Shown in pieces: positions 8,324 through 15,955 of a DNA stretch of 64,000 bases. Positions within the stretch are counted from its first letter, which is position 1. Each line of letters starts with the position of its first letter. Position numbers and translations under genes: made by a program. The notes under the pieces are model-generated. The model worked only from the letters and a program-made list of their open reading frames with translations. It made no database searches and was not told where the DNA came from. Source of the DNA: Mesorhizobium sp. (GTDB lineage Bacteria; Pseudomonadota; Alphaproteobacteria; Rhizobiales; Rhizobiaceae); assembly GCA_004020875.1 (NCBI GenBank), contig SAPZ01000001.1, positions 310,001 through 374,000 of the forward strand. The letters are read 5' to 3'.

Positions 8324-8341
8324 CCTTGTCGTCACGAGGGA

Positions 8342-8626
8342 TCAGCCGAGCAACTGGCTGAGCGCCATGGCGACCGTCATGTCGCCCTCGACCTTGAGCT
8401 TGCCGGCCATGAAGGCCATGGTCGGATTGAGGTCGCCGGCGATCAGCGAATCCAGATCGTCGAGCGACAGCTTCACGGTGCAGTCGGACGGCGCGTCGGT
8501 GGTCGAGACGGTCGCGCCGTCGATGACGATGACGCCATCACTACCGGTGTCGAACTTGACCGAATGCTCGAAACCTGCGCTTGCCACGCGCGACCTGATC
8601 TTGTCGGCAATCTCCTGAACGCCCAT
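8342..8626 (-). CDS. SCP2 sterol-carrier-like lipid-binding protein
   Basis: 94 residues covering one SCP2 domain. Typical features are VKFDTGSDGVIVIDG, the strand CTVKLSLDDLDSLIAGDLNP, and the C-terminal MAFMAGKLKVEGDMTVAM, which forms the mouth of the lipid pocket. Such single-domain proteins bind fatty acyl or other hydrophobic ligands in the cytoplasm; the precise ligand is unknown. A clear terminator follows it and a palindromic operator with a MerR-type promoter precedes it, so it is probably transcribed alone. Confidence 0.85.
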   Translation of the reverse strand: MGVQEIADKIRSRVASAGFEHSVKFDTGSDGVIVIDGATVSTTDAPSDCTVKLSLDDLDSLIAGDLNPTMAFMAGKLKVEGDMTVAMALSQLLG

Positions 8627-8722
8627 GGCGGTTCTCCTCGTTGGTTGCGTTGACGCGCACCGGCGCTTGGCCGCTGGGCGAGGTAGGCGCGCCGCGCCTG
8701 CGCGGTAGCCCTGTCACCGGCG

Positions 8723-8753
8723 CATATAGCTTCGAGTTGACGTAAACGTCAAC
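8723..8753 (-). promoter_or_regulatory. promoter and MerR/LiuR-like operator of the SCP2 gene
   Basis: The palindrome GTTGACGT-AA-ACGTCAAC (8736-8753) has perfect 8-base arms. On the minus strand TTGACG (8752-8747) can serve as -35 and TATATG (8728-8723) as -10, with an 18-base spacer into which the palindrome runs. An operator overlapping a long spacer is typical of MerR-family activators. The ACGTnnACGT core resembles sites of LiuR-type regulators of branched-chain amino acid and lipid catabolism (family knowledge; binding is inference). Confidence 0.5.
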
Positions 8754-8821
8754 GCGGTCACCGTGCGTCATGTCGCAACAGGGGTAAGCGCGGTTGAGGG
8801 ATCCGTGCCGAGCCTGGGCGA

Positions 8822-9352
8822 TCAATGCTCCGGCGCGGCCTTGAACGCCTTGGTCATTGCCGCCGCGGTTTCTCCGGCGCCCCTGCGACGGCGTAGCGCG
8901 TTGTCGCGGATATCGTCCTTGGAGAGGAAGTTGACCTGGTCGATCAGCACGTCGTGCACCAGCTCGACGCCAATGCGGGTGTTGATGGTGTCGCGGATCG
9001 ACTTGCGGAAGGCGTCGAGATCGATCGATTCCTTCTTCGTGAAATCGATCTGCGGATTGGAATAGAGGTAGGAATAGACCTGGTCGGTCATCAGCGCCTG
9101 CGCCGGGACCGACAGCTTCTTCATCTGTTCCGGCTCGACCGTGTAGACGAGCTTGGTGAGGAAATAGCCGTCGATCGTGCCATCGCGCAGCAGCGGCACC
9201 GAGATCATGTCGCTCTTTACGTAATCGAGGCCGCCCAGCATCGGCTTCGGCGGTTCGGCCGCGCCGCGTTGGCTGGCCGCCTGGAAGGAATAGAAGACGG
9301 CACCGAGCGTCACGGCGCAAATCCACAGCGCGGCGGCGATGAATTTTATCAC
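8822..9352 (-). CDS. FliL-like membrane-anchored flagellar-operon protein
   Basis: 176 residues from GTG 9352, which follows a good AGGGCAGG ribosome site; longer in-frame starts lack one. One N-terminal membrane helix (KFIAAALWICAVTLGAVFYSF) is followed by a periplasmic domain. The order of strands and helices, including a helix like FRKSIRDTINTRIGVELVHD and a strand VLIDQVNFLSKDDIRDN, resembles FliL, although a bona fide fliL is present at 39991-40485. It closes the flhA-fliR-flgJ-flgN run, so a flagellar role is likely. I do not know a gene name. Confidence 0.55.
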   Translation of the reverse strand: MIKFIAAALWICAVTLGAVFYSFQAASQRGAAEPPKPMLGGLDYVKSDMISVPLLRDGTIDGYFLTKLVYTVEPEQMKKLSVPAQALMTDQVYSYLYSNPQIDFTKKESIDLDAFRKSIRDTINTRIGVELVHDVLIDQVNFLSKDDIRDNALRRRRGAGETAAAMTKAFKAAPEH

Positions 9353-9383
9353 CGGACCTGCCCTCGGGCCGCGATCGTTGTCA

Positions 9384-9803
9384 TCAGGCCCTGGCCATTC
9401 CGAACTCGCCGACCGAATAGGTGCCGTCGGTATCGGCGCGCTGGATGGCATTCCTCAGAAGCGTGGCGACCTCGTTGACGGCGTTGAGATGGGCAAGGAT
9501 CGCCGCTTCGTTCTTGGCCAGTTTCTGGCGCAGCCTGAGCAGGCCCTCGCGATGCTGCTCGAGAAATTCGATCTCGTTGGCGCCCTTGAGCGCCCGGTTC
9601 AGCTCGTAAAGATACCGGCTCTTGCGCGCGTTCGAGGATTTGAGGTCATAGGCCGTTCCGCTGCGGATGCCGGCAGTCTCCTCGTCCACGACTTCCTCGA
9701 TGCGGCCGATGATGGCGGCGAGGTTGCCGGGTCGTGCGGCGGCGGGCGCCTCCATTGCATTGGCACGCGCGGGAAGGTTGGAAAGGTCCGTCTGGTCGGC
9801 CAT
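9384..9803 (-). CDS. flgN: FlgN-like hook-junction export chaperone
   Basis: 139 residues, almost wholly helical after a Pro/Ala-rich start. Helices with heptad-like spacing (IIGRIEEVVDEETAGIR; LYELNRALKGANEIEFLEQH) match rhizobial FlgN. FlgN binds FlgK and FlgL in the cytoplasm and hands them to the export gate. It follows the rod-binding protein gene by 8 bases and precedes the FliL-like gene. Assignment rests on helical character, size and place in the operon; helical chaperones share little sequence. Confidence 0.65.
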   Translation of the reverse strand: MADQTDLSNLPARANAMEAPAAARPGNLAAIIGRIEEVVDEETAGIRSGTAYDLKSSNARKSRYLYELNRALKGANEIEFLEQHREGLLRLRQKLAKNEAAILAHLNAVNEVATLLRNAIQRADTDGTYSVGEFGMARA

Positions 9804-9811
9804 GTAGGTCC

Positions 9812-10381
9812 CTAGATCTTGATGTCCGTTTTTATGGTCGTTTCGTCGCCGGTCATCGACCGTGCGGCCTTGCGCTCAAGCTCCTCGACCATCGAGGTCG
9901 AAAGCCTGGTTTGCTGGTCGATCTCCGCTTTTTGCGGTCCGCCGGTGACCGGGCCGACCGGCACCTTCTGCTTGCCGTCGAGATAGTGGTCGGCAAGCAT
10001 GGATCGGGCGATGCCGATGCCGCCATGCGCGGCCATGACGTCGGCCACCTTTTCGGCGAGCTGCGACTTCCACATGTCGCCGGCCAGACCCTTGCCGTAA
10101 ACGCCCTCGGTGTCCTTGGGCATCATGTTCTGAATGAAGGTCGTCAGCACCATCGCCTCGAAGCGCTGGAACTTCTTCGCGGGATTGGCGGCTTCCGCCT
10201 TGTCGGCAGTCGCGCGCGAGAGCACGGAGCCGGCATCGACAGTCGCAGACGGATCGAGGGCGAATGGCGCCGAAGCGCCGTTCGCTCGTCTGGCGAGCGC
10301 CGCCCGCGCGGCCTCGACATCTGCCGGCTCCGCTGCGCGGGCAACGTCCATGACGATGTCGCTTGGTGGGGAAATGGCCAA
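9812..10381 (-). CDS. flgJ: rod-binding protein FlgJ/CheL, N-terminal-domain type
   Basis: 189 residues. The core motif (FEAMVLTTFIQNMMPKD, then GVYGKGLAGDMWKSQLAEK, then GGIGIARSM) is the rod-binding domain of FlgJ. There is no muramidase domain, as usual in alphaproteobacteria; a separate lytic transglycosylase is encoded at 29505-30095. Start chosen at TTG 10381, which has AAGGGCGGA at good spacing and gives the N terminus AISPPSDIV, typical of rhizobial homologues. ATG 10351 has no ribosome site and would lose that segment. Acts in the periplasm as rod scaffold. Confidence 0.8.
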   Translation of the reverse strand: MAISPPSDIVMDVARAAEPADVEAARAALARRANGASAPFALDPSATVDAGSVLSRATADKAEAANPAKKFQRFEAMVLTTFIQNMMPKDTEGVYGKGLAGDMWKSQLAEKVADVMAAHGGIGIARSMLADHYLDGKQKVPVGPVTGGPQKAEIDQQTRLSTSMVEELERKAARSMTGDETTIKTDIKI

Positions 10382-10451
10382 GAAAATCCGCCCTTTGCCG
10401 GTTTTGTTATCTGCACAATGGCTGAACAAGCTTGTGGCAGGCTTGCGAAGG

Positions 10452-10838
10452 CTAGTCGTCGTCCCTTCGCCTCTGCGTGATGAGGTCGAGCCGCTCGCGG
10501 TCGGAGCGCTCGCGCTCGTCGCGGCGGCGCACGTCCTTGTAGGCACGCTCGACCATGTTGGTGCGCGCCATCGCAGTTGCGATCAGCGCGGCCTCCTGCC
10601 TAGCATCTTCCAGGTTCTGTTTCTGCCGGCCGAGCGCATCGTTGATGCGCTTGTGGTAGAGCGCAGGAAAGAGGCCGGCGAGCGATTTGTCGGTGTCGAA
10701 ATGCTCGATCAGCTCCTTGGCCTCCGCTTCGGCTTTGACGGCGGCGGCGAGGAAACCGGCATGGCGGGTCTCGTGCAGCGCCTTCAACTGCTCCTGCACC
10801 TTGACCAGTTTCTTCAGGCGGTCCTTGCGCGCGGTCAT
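10452..10838 (-). CDS. fliJ: FliJ-like coiled-coil protein
   Basis: 128 residues, highly charged and helical throughout, with two long coiled-coil stretches (about 1-55 and 60-115) and a basic Arg/Asp-rich tail. Size and the antiparallel-coil pattern match FliJ, the central stalk of the FliI ATPase that feeds the FlhA gate. It starts 2 bases after the fliR stop. In enterics fliJ follows fliI; here the gene after fliI is unrelated, which leaves this as the best FliJ candidate. Coiled coils evolve fast, so the name is tentative. Confidence 0.55.
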   Translation of the reverse strand: MTARKDRLKKLVKVQEQLKALHETRHAGFLAAAVKAEAEAKELIEHFDTDKSLAGLFPALYHKRINDALGRQKQNLEDARQEAALIATAMARTNMVERAYKDVRRRDERERSDRERLDLITQRRRDDD

Positions 10839-10840
10839 GG

Positions 10841-11593
10841 CTATCTCGCCAATGTGAGGTCGACGAAGCCGTCGACGAAGAGCGACAGCAGTGTCCCGAC
10901 GGCGAAATAGAAGATGATCATGCCGCCGGCGATGACGAAGGGGAGGGATATGAAATAGACCGGGATCTGCGGCGTCAGCTTATTGACGAAGCCGATCGTC
11001 AGATTGACCAGGATGGCATAGGCGACGAAAGGGCTGCCGAGGCGAATGACCAGGAAGAAGGCGTCCGACACGGTGTCGGTGACGTCGACCAATGCTGCCT
11101 GCGGATTGAAGAACACGTTGACCGGGGCGACCTGATAAGAGGCGACCAGCGCCTTGACGACCTCGTGATCGAAATCGAAGACGAAGAGCAAAAGCAGCGC
11201 CGAGAACGAGATGATGGCGGCGAGTGCTGCCTGCGGCTCCGGCTCCTCGATCGCAGGGCCGCCCGAGCCGCCATAGCCGATCAGCGTGGCGATGGCCGAG
11301 CCCATGAAACGCAGCGCTTCCATATAGAGCCTGGTCATGGCGCCGATCAGCCCGCCGACCAGCAGCTCGGAGACGATCATCGGCGCCAGGACCTGCGGGC
11401 GCGGATCGACGAACGGATAGATGCGGTCCCACAGGAAAGCGAGCAGGCCGCCAGTGGCGGCGACCGACACGAACAGCCTGATCTGCAGCGGCACGCGGGC
11501 GCTCGACAGGCCCGGCATCAGCATGAAGCAGGCACCGATGCGGCAGAAGGCGAGGAAGGCGGCGATGACGACGCCTTGCGAGAGCGCGTTCAC
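10841..11593 (-). CDS. fliR: flagellar export gate protein FliR
   Basis: 250 residues with about six hydrophobic segments. Family marks include [20 protein letters not shown] near the N terminus, ASYQVAPV in the middle and [16 protein letters not shown] near the end. FliR forms the FliPQR core of the export gate in the MS ring. The start is GTG 11593, overlapping the flhA stop by 3 bases (GTGA), so translation is coupled to flhA. Confidence 0.93.
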   Translation of the reverse strand: MNALSQGVVIAAFLAFCRIGACFMLMPGLSSARVPLQIRLFVSVAATGGLLAFLWDRIYPFVDPRPQVLAPMIVSELLVGGLIGAMTRLYMEALRFMGSAIATLIGYGGSGGPAIEEPEPQAALAAIISFSALLLLFVFDFDHEVVKALVASYQVAPVNVFFNPQAALVDVTDTVSDAFFLVIRLGSPFVAYAILVNLTIGFVNKLTPQIPVYFISLPFVIAGGMIIFYFAVGTLLSLFVDGFVDLTLAR

Positions 11594-13677
11594 GAGATCG
11601 TTCCGAGCACCTTGATCTCGACGCCCTTGGCGATCTCGACATGGCTGAGCACCGGCAATGTCGTGAAAAGCCGCTCGATGATCATGCGCACATAGGGACG
11701 CGCGTCGGGCGCGGTGACGAGCACGAAGCGCTCGCCGGCCTCGAGATGCTTGCGGATCGCCTTGGTGGCGTCTTGGCCGAATTCCTCGAGCTGGCGCGGA
11801 TCGATGTCGAACTCGCGCACCTCGCCCTTGGCATCGCGCTTGAGGCTCTGGTGGAAGGCGAGGTCCCAGCGGTTGCCGAGGCGCAGCACCTTGAGCATGC
11901 CGCCTTCGGAGAGGTCGCCGCAGATCTGCTGCGCCATGCGGATGCGCACATGCTCGACGATCTGCTCGGTGCGGCGTACATGCGGTGCGATCTCCGCGAT
12001 GGCCTCGATGATCAGGTGCAGGTTGCGGATCGAGACGCGCTCCGCGAGCAGCAGCTTGAGCACGGCCTGCAGGCCGGGGTAGGAGATGTGCGAGGTGCAG
12101 ATCTCGTCGGCGAGCTTGCGGTATTCCGGATCGAGCCGTTCCAACAGCGCCTTCATGTCCTTGTAGGAGAGAAGCTGCGGCAGGTTGTTGCGGATCACCT
12201 CGGAAAGATGCGTGAGCAGCACCGACATGTTGTCGGCGAAGGTGAAGTTCTCGCGCCTCAGGTCCTCGGCGAAGGTCTCCAGCACCGAATAGGCCCGCAT
12301 GCCGAAGGCCGGCTCGCGGATCTCCTCGCCGGGGATTTCCGGGATGCCGCGCGTGCCGAGCAGGACCATGATCTCGCCGACGCGCATCTGGTATTCGGCG
12401 ACCACCGTGCCGTGCACCTTGATCTGGTAGCTCTTGGGCGGAATGGCGAAGTCGTCGGCGACGCGGACCTCCGGCACCACGAAGCCGTATTGCTGGGCAA
12501 ATTTCTTGCGCATCTTCGACATGCGGAACACCAGTTCCTGGTGCGCCACCATCAGCCGGGTCGACAGCTGCTTGCCGATCAGGAGCTCGATCTCGGCGGT
12601 CACCAGCGAAGCCTTGACCGAGTTCTTCTCTTCTTCGACCTTGTTCGCCTTCTCCTGCGTCTTCAAGGCTTCCGCGGCGGCGCGTTCGCGGCTTTGGCGC
12701 AGCGGAATGATATAGCCGAGACCGGCCATGCCGCCGGCGAGCGCGAAGAAGGGGAACAGCGGCAGGCCGGGCATAAGGCCGAGGATGACCAGCAGCGAAG
12801 CCGCGACATAAAGCGCGCGCGGATGCGCGCCGAGCTGGCCGAACACCGCTTGGTTGGCCGAGCCGCGCGTGCCGCCCTTGGAGACGAGCATGCCAGCGGC
12901 GAGAGAGACGATAAGCGCTGGGATCTGGGTGACGAGGCCGTCGCCGACCGACAGCTTGATGAAGACGTCGGCCGCCTGGCCGAGGCCCATGCCGTGGCGC
13001 AGATAGCCGATGGCGATACCGCCGACGATGTTGATGGCGGTGATGATCAGGCCGGCGATGGCGTCGCCGCGGACGAATTTCGAGGCGCCGTCCATCGAGC
13101 CGAAGAAGGAGGATTCCTCCTCCAGCTCGCGGCGGCGCAGCTGCGCCGTCTTGTCGTCGATCATGCCGGCGGAGAGGTCGGCGTCGATCGACATCTGCTT
13201 GCCGGGGATGGCGTCGAGGGTGAAGCGCGCGCCGACCTCGGCGATACGGGTGGCGCCCTTGGTGATGACGATGAAGTTCACCACGATCAGGATCATGAAG
13301 ACGATGAGGCCGATGACGAAGTCGCTCGACATCACCAGCTTCGAGAAGCCGGAGATCACATAGCCGGCGGCATGCGTGCCCTCATTGCCGTGTGACAGGA
13401 TCATGCGCGTGGTGGCGATGTTGAGCGACAGCCTGAGCATCGTGGCGATCAGCAGCACGGTCGGGAAGGACGAGAAATCGAGCGGCCGCTGGATCCACAG
13501 CGCCACCATCAGGATCAGCACCGACAGCGCGATCGAGAAGGCAAGCCCGATGTCGATGAGGAAGGCGGGAATCGGCAGGAACAGCACCGCCAGAATGACG
13601 ACGATGCCGAGCGCGAAGAAGACGTCGCGGCCGTTCTTCGCCACCATGCCGGACGGTAGTGTTTCGCTGATCGCCAT
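11590..13677 (-). CDS. flhA: flagellar export gate protein FlhA
   Basis: 695 residues. The N-terminal half has about eight membrane helices with the FHIPEP-family region ([20 protein letters not shown], then [19 protein letters not shown], then [13 protein letters not shown]). The C-terminal half from about 350 is the cytosolic substrate-docking domain. It drives proton-coupled export of rod, hook and filament subunits with FliPQR and FlhB. In other rhizobia flhA follows fliQ directly; here 9.4 kb of unrelated genes lie upstream and flhA must use its own promoter in 13678-13799. Confidence 0.95.
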   Translation of the reverse strand: MAISETLPSGMVAKNGRDVFFALGIVVILAVLFLPIPAFLIDIGLAFSIALSVLILMVALWIQRPLDFSSFPTVLLIATMLRLSLNIATTRMILSHGNEGTHAAGYVISGFSKLVMSSDFVIGLIVFMILIVVNFIVITKGATRIAEVGARFTLDAIPGKQMSIDADLSAGMIDDKTAQLRRRELEEESSFFGSMDGASKFVRGDAIAGLIITAINIVGGIAIGYLRHGMGLGQAADVFIKLSVGDGLVTQIPALIVSLAAGMLVSKGGTRGSANQAVFGQLGAHPRALYVAASLLVILGLMPGLPLFPFFALAGGMAGLGYIIPLRQSRERAAAEALKTQEKANKVEEEKNSVKASLVTAEIELLIGKQLSTRLMVAHQELVFRMSKMRKKFAQQYGFVVPEVRVADDFAIPPKSYQIKVHGTVVAEYQMRVGEIMVLLGTRGIPEIPGEEIREPAFGMRAYSVLETFAEDLRRENFTFADNMSVLLTHLSEVIRNNLPQLLSYKDMKALLERLDPEYRKLADEICTSHISYPGLQAVLKLLLAERVSIRNLHLIIEAIAEIAPHVRRTEQIVEHVRIRMAQQICGDLSEGGMLKVLRLGNRWDLAFHQSLKRDAKGEVREFDIDPRQLEEFGQDATKAIRKHLEAGERFVLVTAPDARPYVRMIIERLFTTLPVLSHVEIAKGVEIKVLGTIS

Positions 13678-13799
13678 GTCGTCCCCAAATCAAGACCCGC
13701 CACGCACAGGACAGGCCCTCGACCGTAACCGTCCAAGCTTGCGCGAAGGTGGGAGAGCGGCTACGCCGCCTCGACCCGTCGGAACGCAAGGAAAATCGC

Positions 13800-14099
13800 A
13801 TGCTGCTGATCATCGGCACGGTTCGGCTGCCGGCCGACAAGCTCGAACAGGCAAAGCCCGCAATGCAACGCATGATCCTGGCAAGCCGCGCCGAGTCGGG
13901 CTGCCTCGGCTATTCCTACGCGCAGGATGTACTGGACCTGGGCTTAATCCATGTTTCGGAAGCCTGGAGCGATCGCGCCGCGCTCGAAGCCCATTTCAAA
14001 TCGGCGCACATCGCGGAATGGCGCGCGAGCTGGGCGGAACTCGGCATCGTCGATCGCAAGCTCACACTTTACGAAACGGCCGGCGGTGCATCGATCTGA
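13800..14099 (+). CDS. antibiotic biosynthesis monooxygenase (ABM) domain protein
   Basis: 99 residues forming a single dimeric alpha/beta-barrel domain, with the pattern GTVRLPADKLEQAKPAM, SRAESGCLGYSYAQD and ISEAW-like VSEAWSDRAALEAHF. The family (YgiN-like) oxidises or binds quinone-like or aromatic compounds without a cofactor. Start ATG 13800 has AAGGAAAA upstream; the ORF also opens further upstream without support. It is divergent from flhA with 122 bases between them and convergent with marR. Substrate unknown. Confidence 0.78.
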   Translation: MLLIIGTVRLPADKLEQAKPAMQRMILASRAESGCLGYSYAQDVLDLGLIHVSEAWSDRAALEAHFKSAHIAEWRASWAELGIVDRKLTLYETAGGASI

Positions 14100-14112
14100 C
14101 CCTTCGAGACAT

Positions 14113-14586
14113 TTACGCCTGCGGCGCGTCCGCGGTCGCGACGGCAACCAGCCAGCGCCGCACGGCGCGTTCCTCCTCGGCGGAGAGGCTGGCGGTCAGC
14201 TCGCCCTCAAGCCTGTAGACGCGTTCCCGGCATTTCTTCAGCAGGCCGCGGCCGCTGTCCGTGAGGTCGAGATGCTGGATGCGGCCGTGAACGGCATGCG
14301 GCCGGCGGACGAGGGAGCCGGCTTTTTCCAGATTGCCGACGATCACGCTCACCGTCTGTGGCGTCAGCACGGCCAGCCGGGCCAGGTCGGCATTGGACAG
14401 GCCGGGATAGGCCGAGATCATGGTAAGCGCCGCAAACTGGGCCTGCGTCACGCCATATTCATCGAGCGCCCGCTCTACCTTCAAGCGGTAGGCGCCGGCC
14501 GCCTGGCGCAGTAGATATCCGAGATAGCCTGGCTCGCCGCGTTTGCCTTCACCGGCGGACGGAATGGAGGGATTCCCCTTGCGCAT
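14113..14586 (-). CDS. MarR-family transcriptional repressor
   Basis: 157 residues with a winged helix-turn-helix (QAQFAALTMISAYPGLSNAD, then LARLAVLTPQTVSVIVGNLE) and dimerising helices at both ends. It is divergent from an SDR gene. The 62-base gap between them contains a perfect 10-base inverted repeat whose left arm overlaps the marR start codon, so autorepression and control of the SDR-cupin pair are likely. Inducer unknown; members of the family often sense phenolics or oxidants. Confidence 0.88.
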   Translation of the reverse strand: MRKGNPSIPSAGEGKRGEPGYLGYLLRQAAGAYRLKVERALDEYGVTQAQFAALTMISAYPGLSNADLARLAVLTPQTVSVIVGNLEKAGSLVRRPHAVHGRIQHLDLTDSGRGLLKKCRERVYRLEGELTASLSAEEERAVRRWLVAVATADAPQA

Positions 14587-14627
14587 AATATCAGAACTCT
14601 TATATGTTGTTCGTATACTGATATTAT
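14585..14627. promoter_or_regulatory. probable MarR operator: 10-base inverted repeat in the divergent promoter
   Basis: ATAATATCAG (14585-14594) and CTGATATTAT (14618-14627) are perfect complements, 23 bases apart, in an AT-rich stretch unlike the surrounding DNA. The left arm covers the first bases of marR. The right arm lies about 20 bases before the SDR start, ahead of its GAGGAG ribosome site. Confidence 0.65.
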
Positions 14628-14648
14628 CTTATCGAGGAGCGAAAGACG

Positions 14649-15380
14649 ATGGGCCATCGCATTTTTCTCGCGGGCGCCTCGGGCGCAATCGGCCGCCGGC
14701 TGGTGCCGCAGCTCGTGACGGCCGGGCATCAGGTGACGGCGACGACGCGCCAGGCGGCAAGAGCCGAGGACCTTCGCGCGCTCGGCGCCGATCCGGTGGT
14801 GGTCGACGTGTTCGATGCCAACGCGCTGCGCGCGGCAGTCGTGGCAGCCAGGTCCGAGATCGTCATTCATCAGCTCACAGACCTGCCGGCAGGGCTCGAT
14901 CCGTCTAAGATGGCTGAGGCAACCACCCGCAACGCCCGCATCCGTGACGAAGGAACCCGCAACCTCGTCGAGGCGGCCAAGGCGGCTAACGCCAAGCGGC
15001 TGATCGCACAGAGCATCGCCTGGGTCTATGCGCCTGGTTCAGAACCGCATGCCGAGACGGATCCGCTGGACAGCGGCGCCGAGGGCGGCCGAGCCGTCAG
15101 CGTCGGCGGCGTCATTGCGCTGGAGAAGCATGTGCTCGGCGCTTCGCCGGTCACTGGCATCGTCCTGCGCTACGGCCATCTCTACGGACCGGGCACCGGA
15201 GCGGAAAGCGCCACGGAGCCGGCCGTCCATGTCGACGCCGCCGCTTACGCGGCTCTGCTTGCCGTCGAACGGGGTGAACAGGGCGTCCTCAATGTCGCCG
15301 AGCCGAACAGCCACGTCACGACCGACAAAGCCGTCAGCGACCTTGGCTGGCGCGCCGGTTTCAGGCTATCGGGTGAGTGA
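14649..15380 (+). CDS. NAD(P)-dependent epimerase/SDR-type oxidoreductase
   Basis: 243 residues. Rossmann motif AGASGAIGRRLVP at residues 8-20; later segments IAQSIAWVYAPGSEP and TGIVLRYGHLYGPGTG resemble extended SDR proteins of the NmrA/epimerase type. The usual YxxxK is replaced by VGGVIALEKHVLG, so Tyr is missing and catalysis is uncertain. The frame is shorter than full extended SDRs (about 300) at the C terminus. It is driven from the shared marR promoter and is followed after 7 bases by a cupin gene. Confidence 0.75.
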   Translation: MGHRIFLAGASGAIGRRLVPQLVTAGHQVTATTRQAARAEDLRALGADPVVVDVFDANALRAAVVAARSEIVIHQLTDLPAGLDPSKMAEATTRNARIRDEGTRNLVEAAKAANAKRLIAQSIAWVYAPGSEPHAETDPLDSGAEGGRAVSVGGVIALEKHVLGASPVTGIVLRYGHLYGPGTGAESATEPAVHVDAAAYAALLAVERGEQGVLNVAEPNSHVTTDKAVSDLGWRAGFRLSGE

Positions 15381-15387
15381 GGCCATC

Positions 15388-15897
15388 ATGACCGAAGACG
15401 TTTCTTCGCCAGGCCTCGTGTTGCTCGGCGTCGCTGCGACCACAGCGGGACTGCTTGGCATGGCCGCAGTCCAGGCCAACAGGGCAACCACCGTGACCGG
15501 CGGAATGGACCTGCATATCCACAAGATGGGGGCCAATGCCGGGGAAGGGGCGGCGGCGCGTCCGACCACCACGGTGAAGCGGCTTTCCTGCGAAAAACTG
15601 CCGAATGTTCCCGGGCATTCGATCACCACGGCTTTGGTCGAATTCCCGCCCAATGCCTACACGCCGCGACATCGTCATCCCGGCTCGGTCACGGCCTTCG
15701 TCATGAAGGGAGCGCTGCGCTCTCAGATGGAGGGCAGCCTGGCGGTGACCTACACTCAGGGCCAGACCTGGTTCGAAGCGCCTGGCGCGATCCATGCTTT
15801 CGCCGAAAACGCCAGCGCTACCGAGCCGGCTGAGTTGCTGGCGATCTTTGTCGCGGAGGACGACTGTGGCCCGCTGACCATTCCGGTAGCTGAGTAA
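15388..15897 (+). CDS. cupin-domain protein with N-terminal membrane anchor or signal
   Basis: 169 residues. An N-terminal hydrophobic stretch (LVLLGVAATTAGLLGMAAVQA) suggests export. The single cupin domain has the metal-binding PRHRHPGSVTAFVMKG motif and the second motif EAPGAIHAFAEN. It resembles small exported cupins linked to quercetinase-like functions, but the reaction is unknown. Start ATG 15388 follows AGTGAGG and lies 7 bases after the SDR stop, so it belongs to the MarR-controlled unit. Confidence 0.78.
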   Translation: MTEDVSSPGLVLLGVAATTAGLLGMAAVQANRATTVTGGMDLHIHKMGANAGEGAAARPTTTVKRLSCEKLPNVPGHSITTALVEFPPNAYTPRHRHPGSVTAFVMKGALRSQMEGSLAVTYTQGQTWFEAPGAIHAFAENASATEPAELLAIFVAEDDCGPLTIPVAE

Positions 15898-15955
15898 GTC
15901 TATCTCCTTGGTTGCGCTGCAAGTCTTGTTTAAGGCTAATTCGCGCAACGCCAAA

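Noticed and set aside
11641-13395. 584-residue antisense frame over flhA
   Set aside because: Shadow frame caused by GC-rich third positions in flhA.
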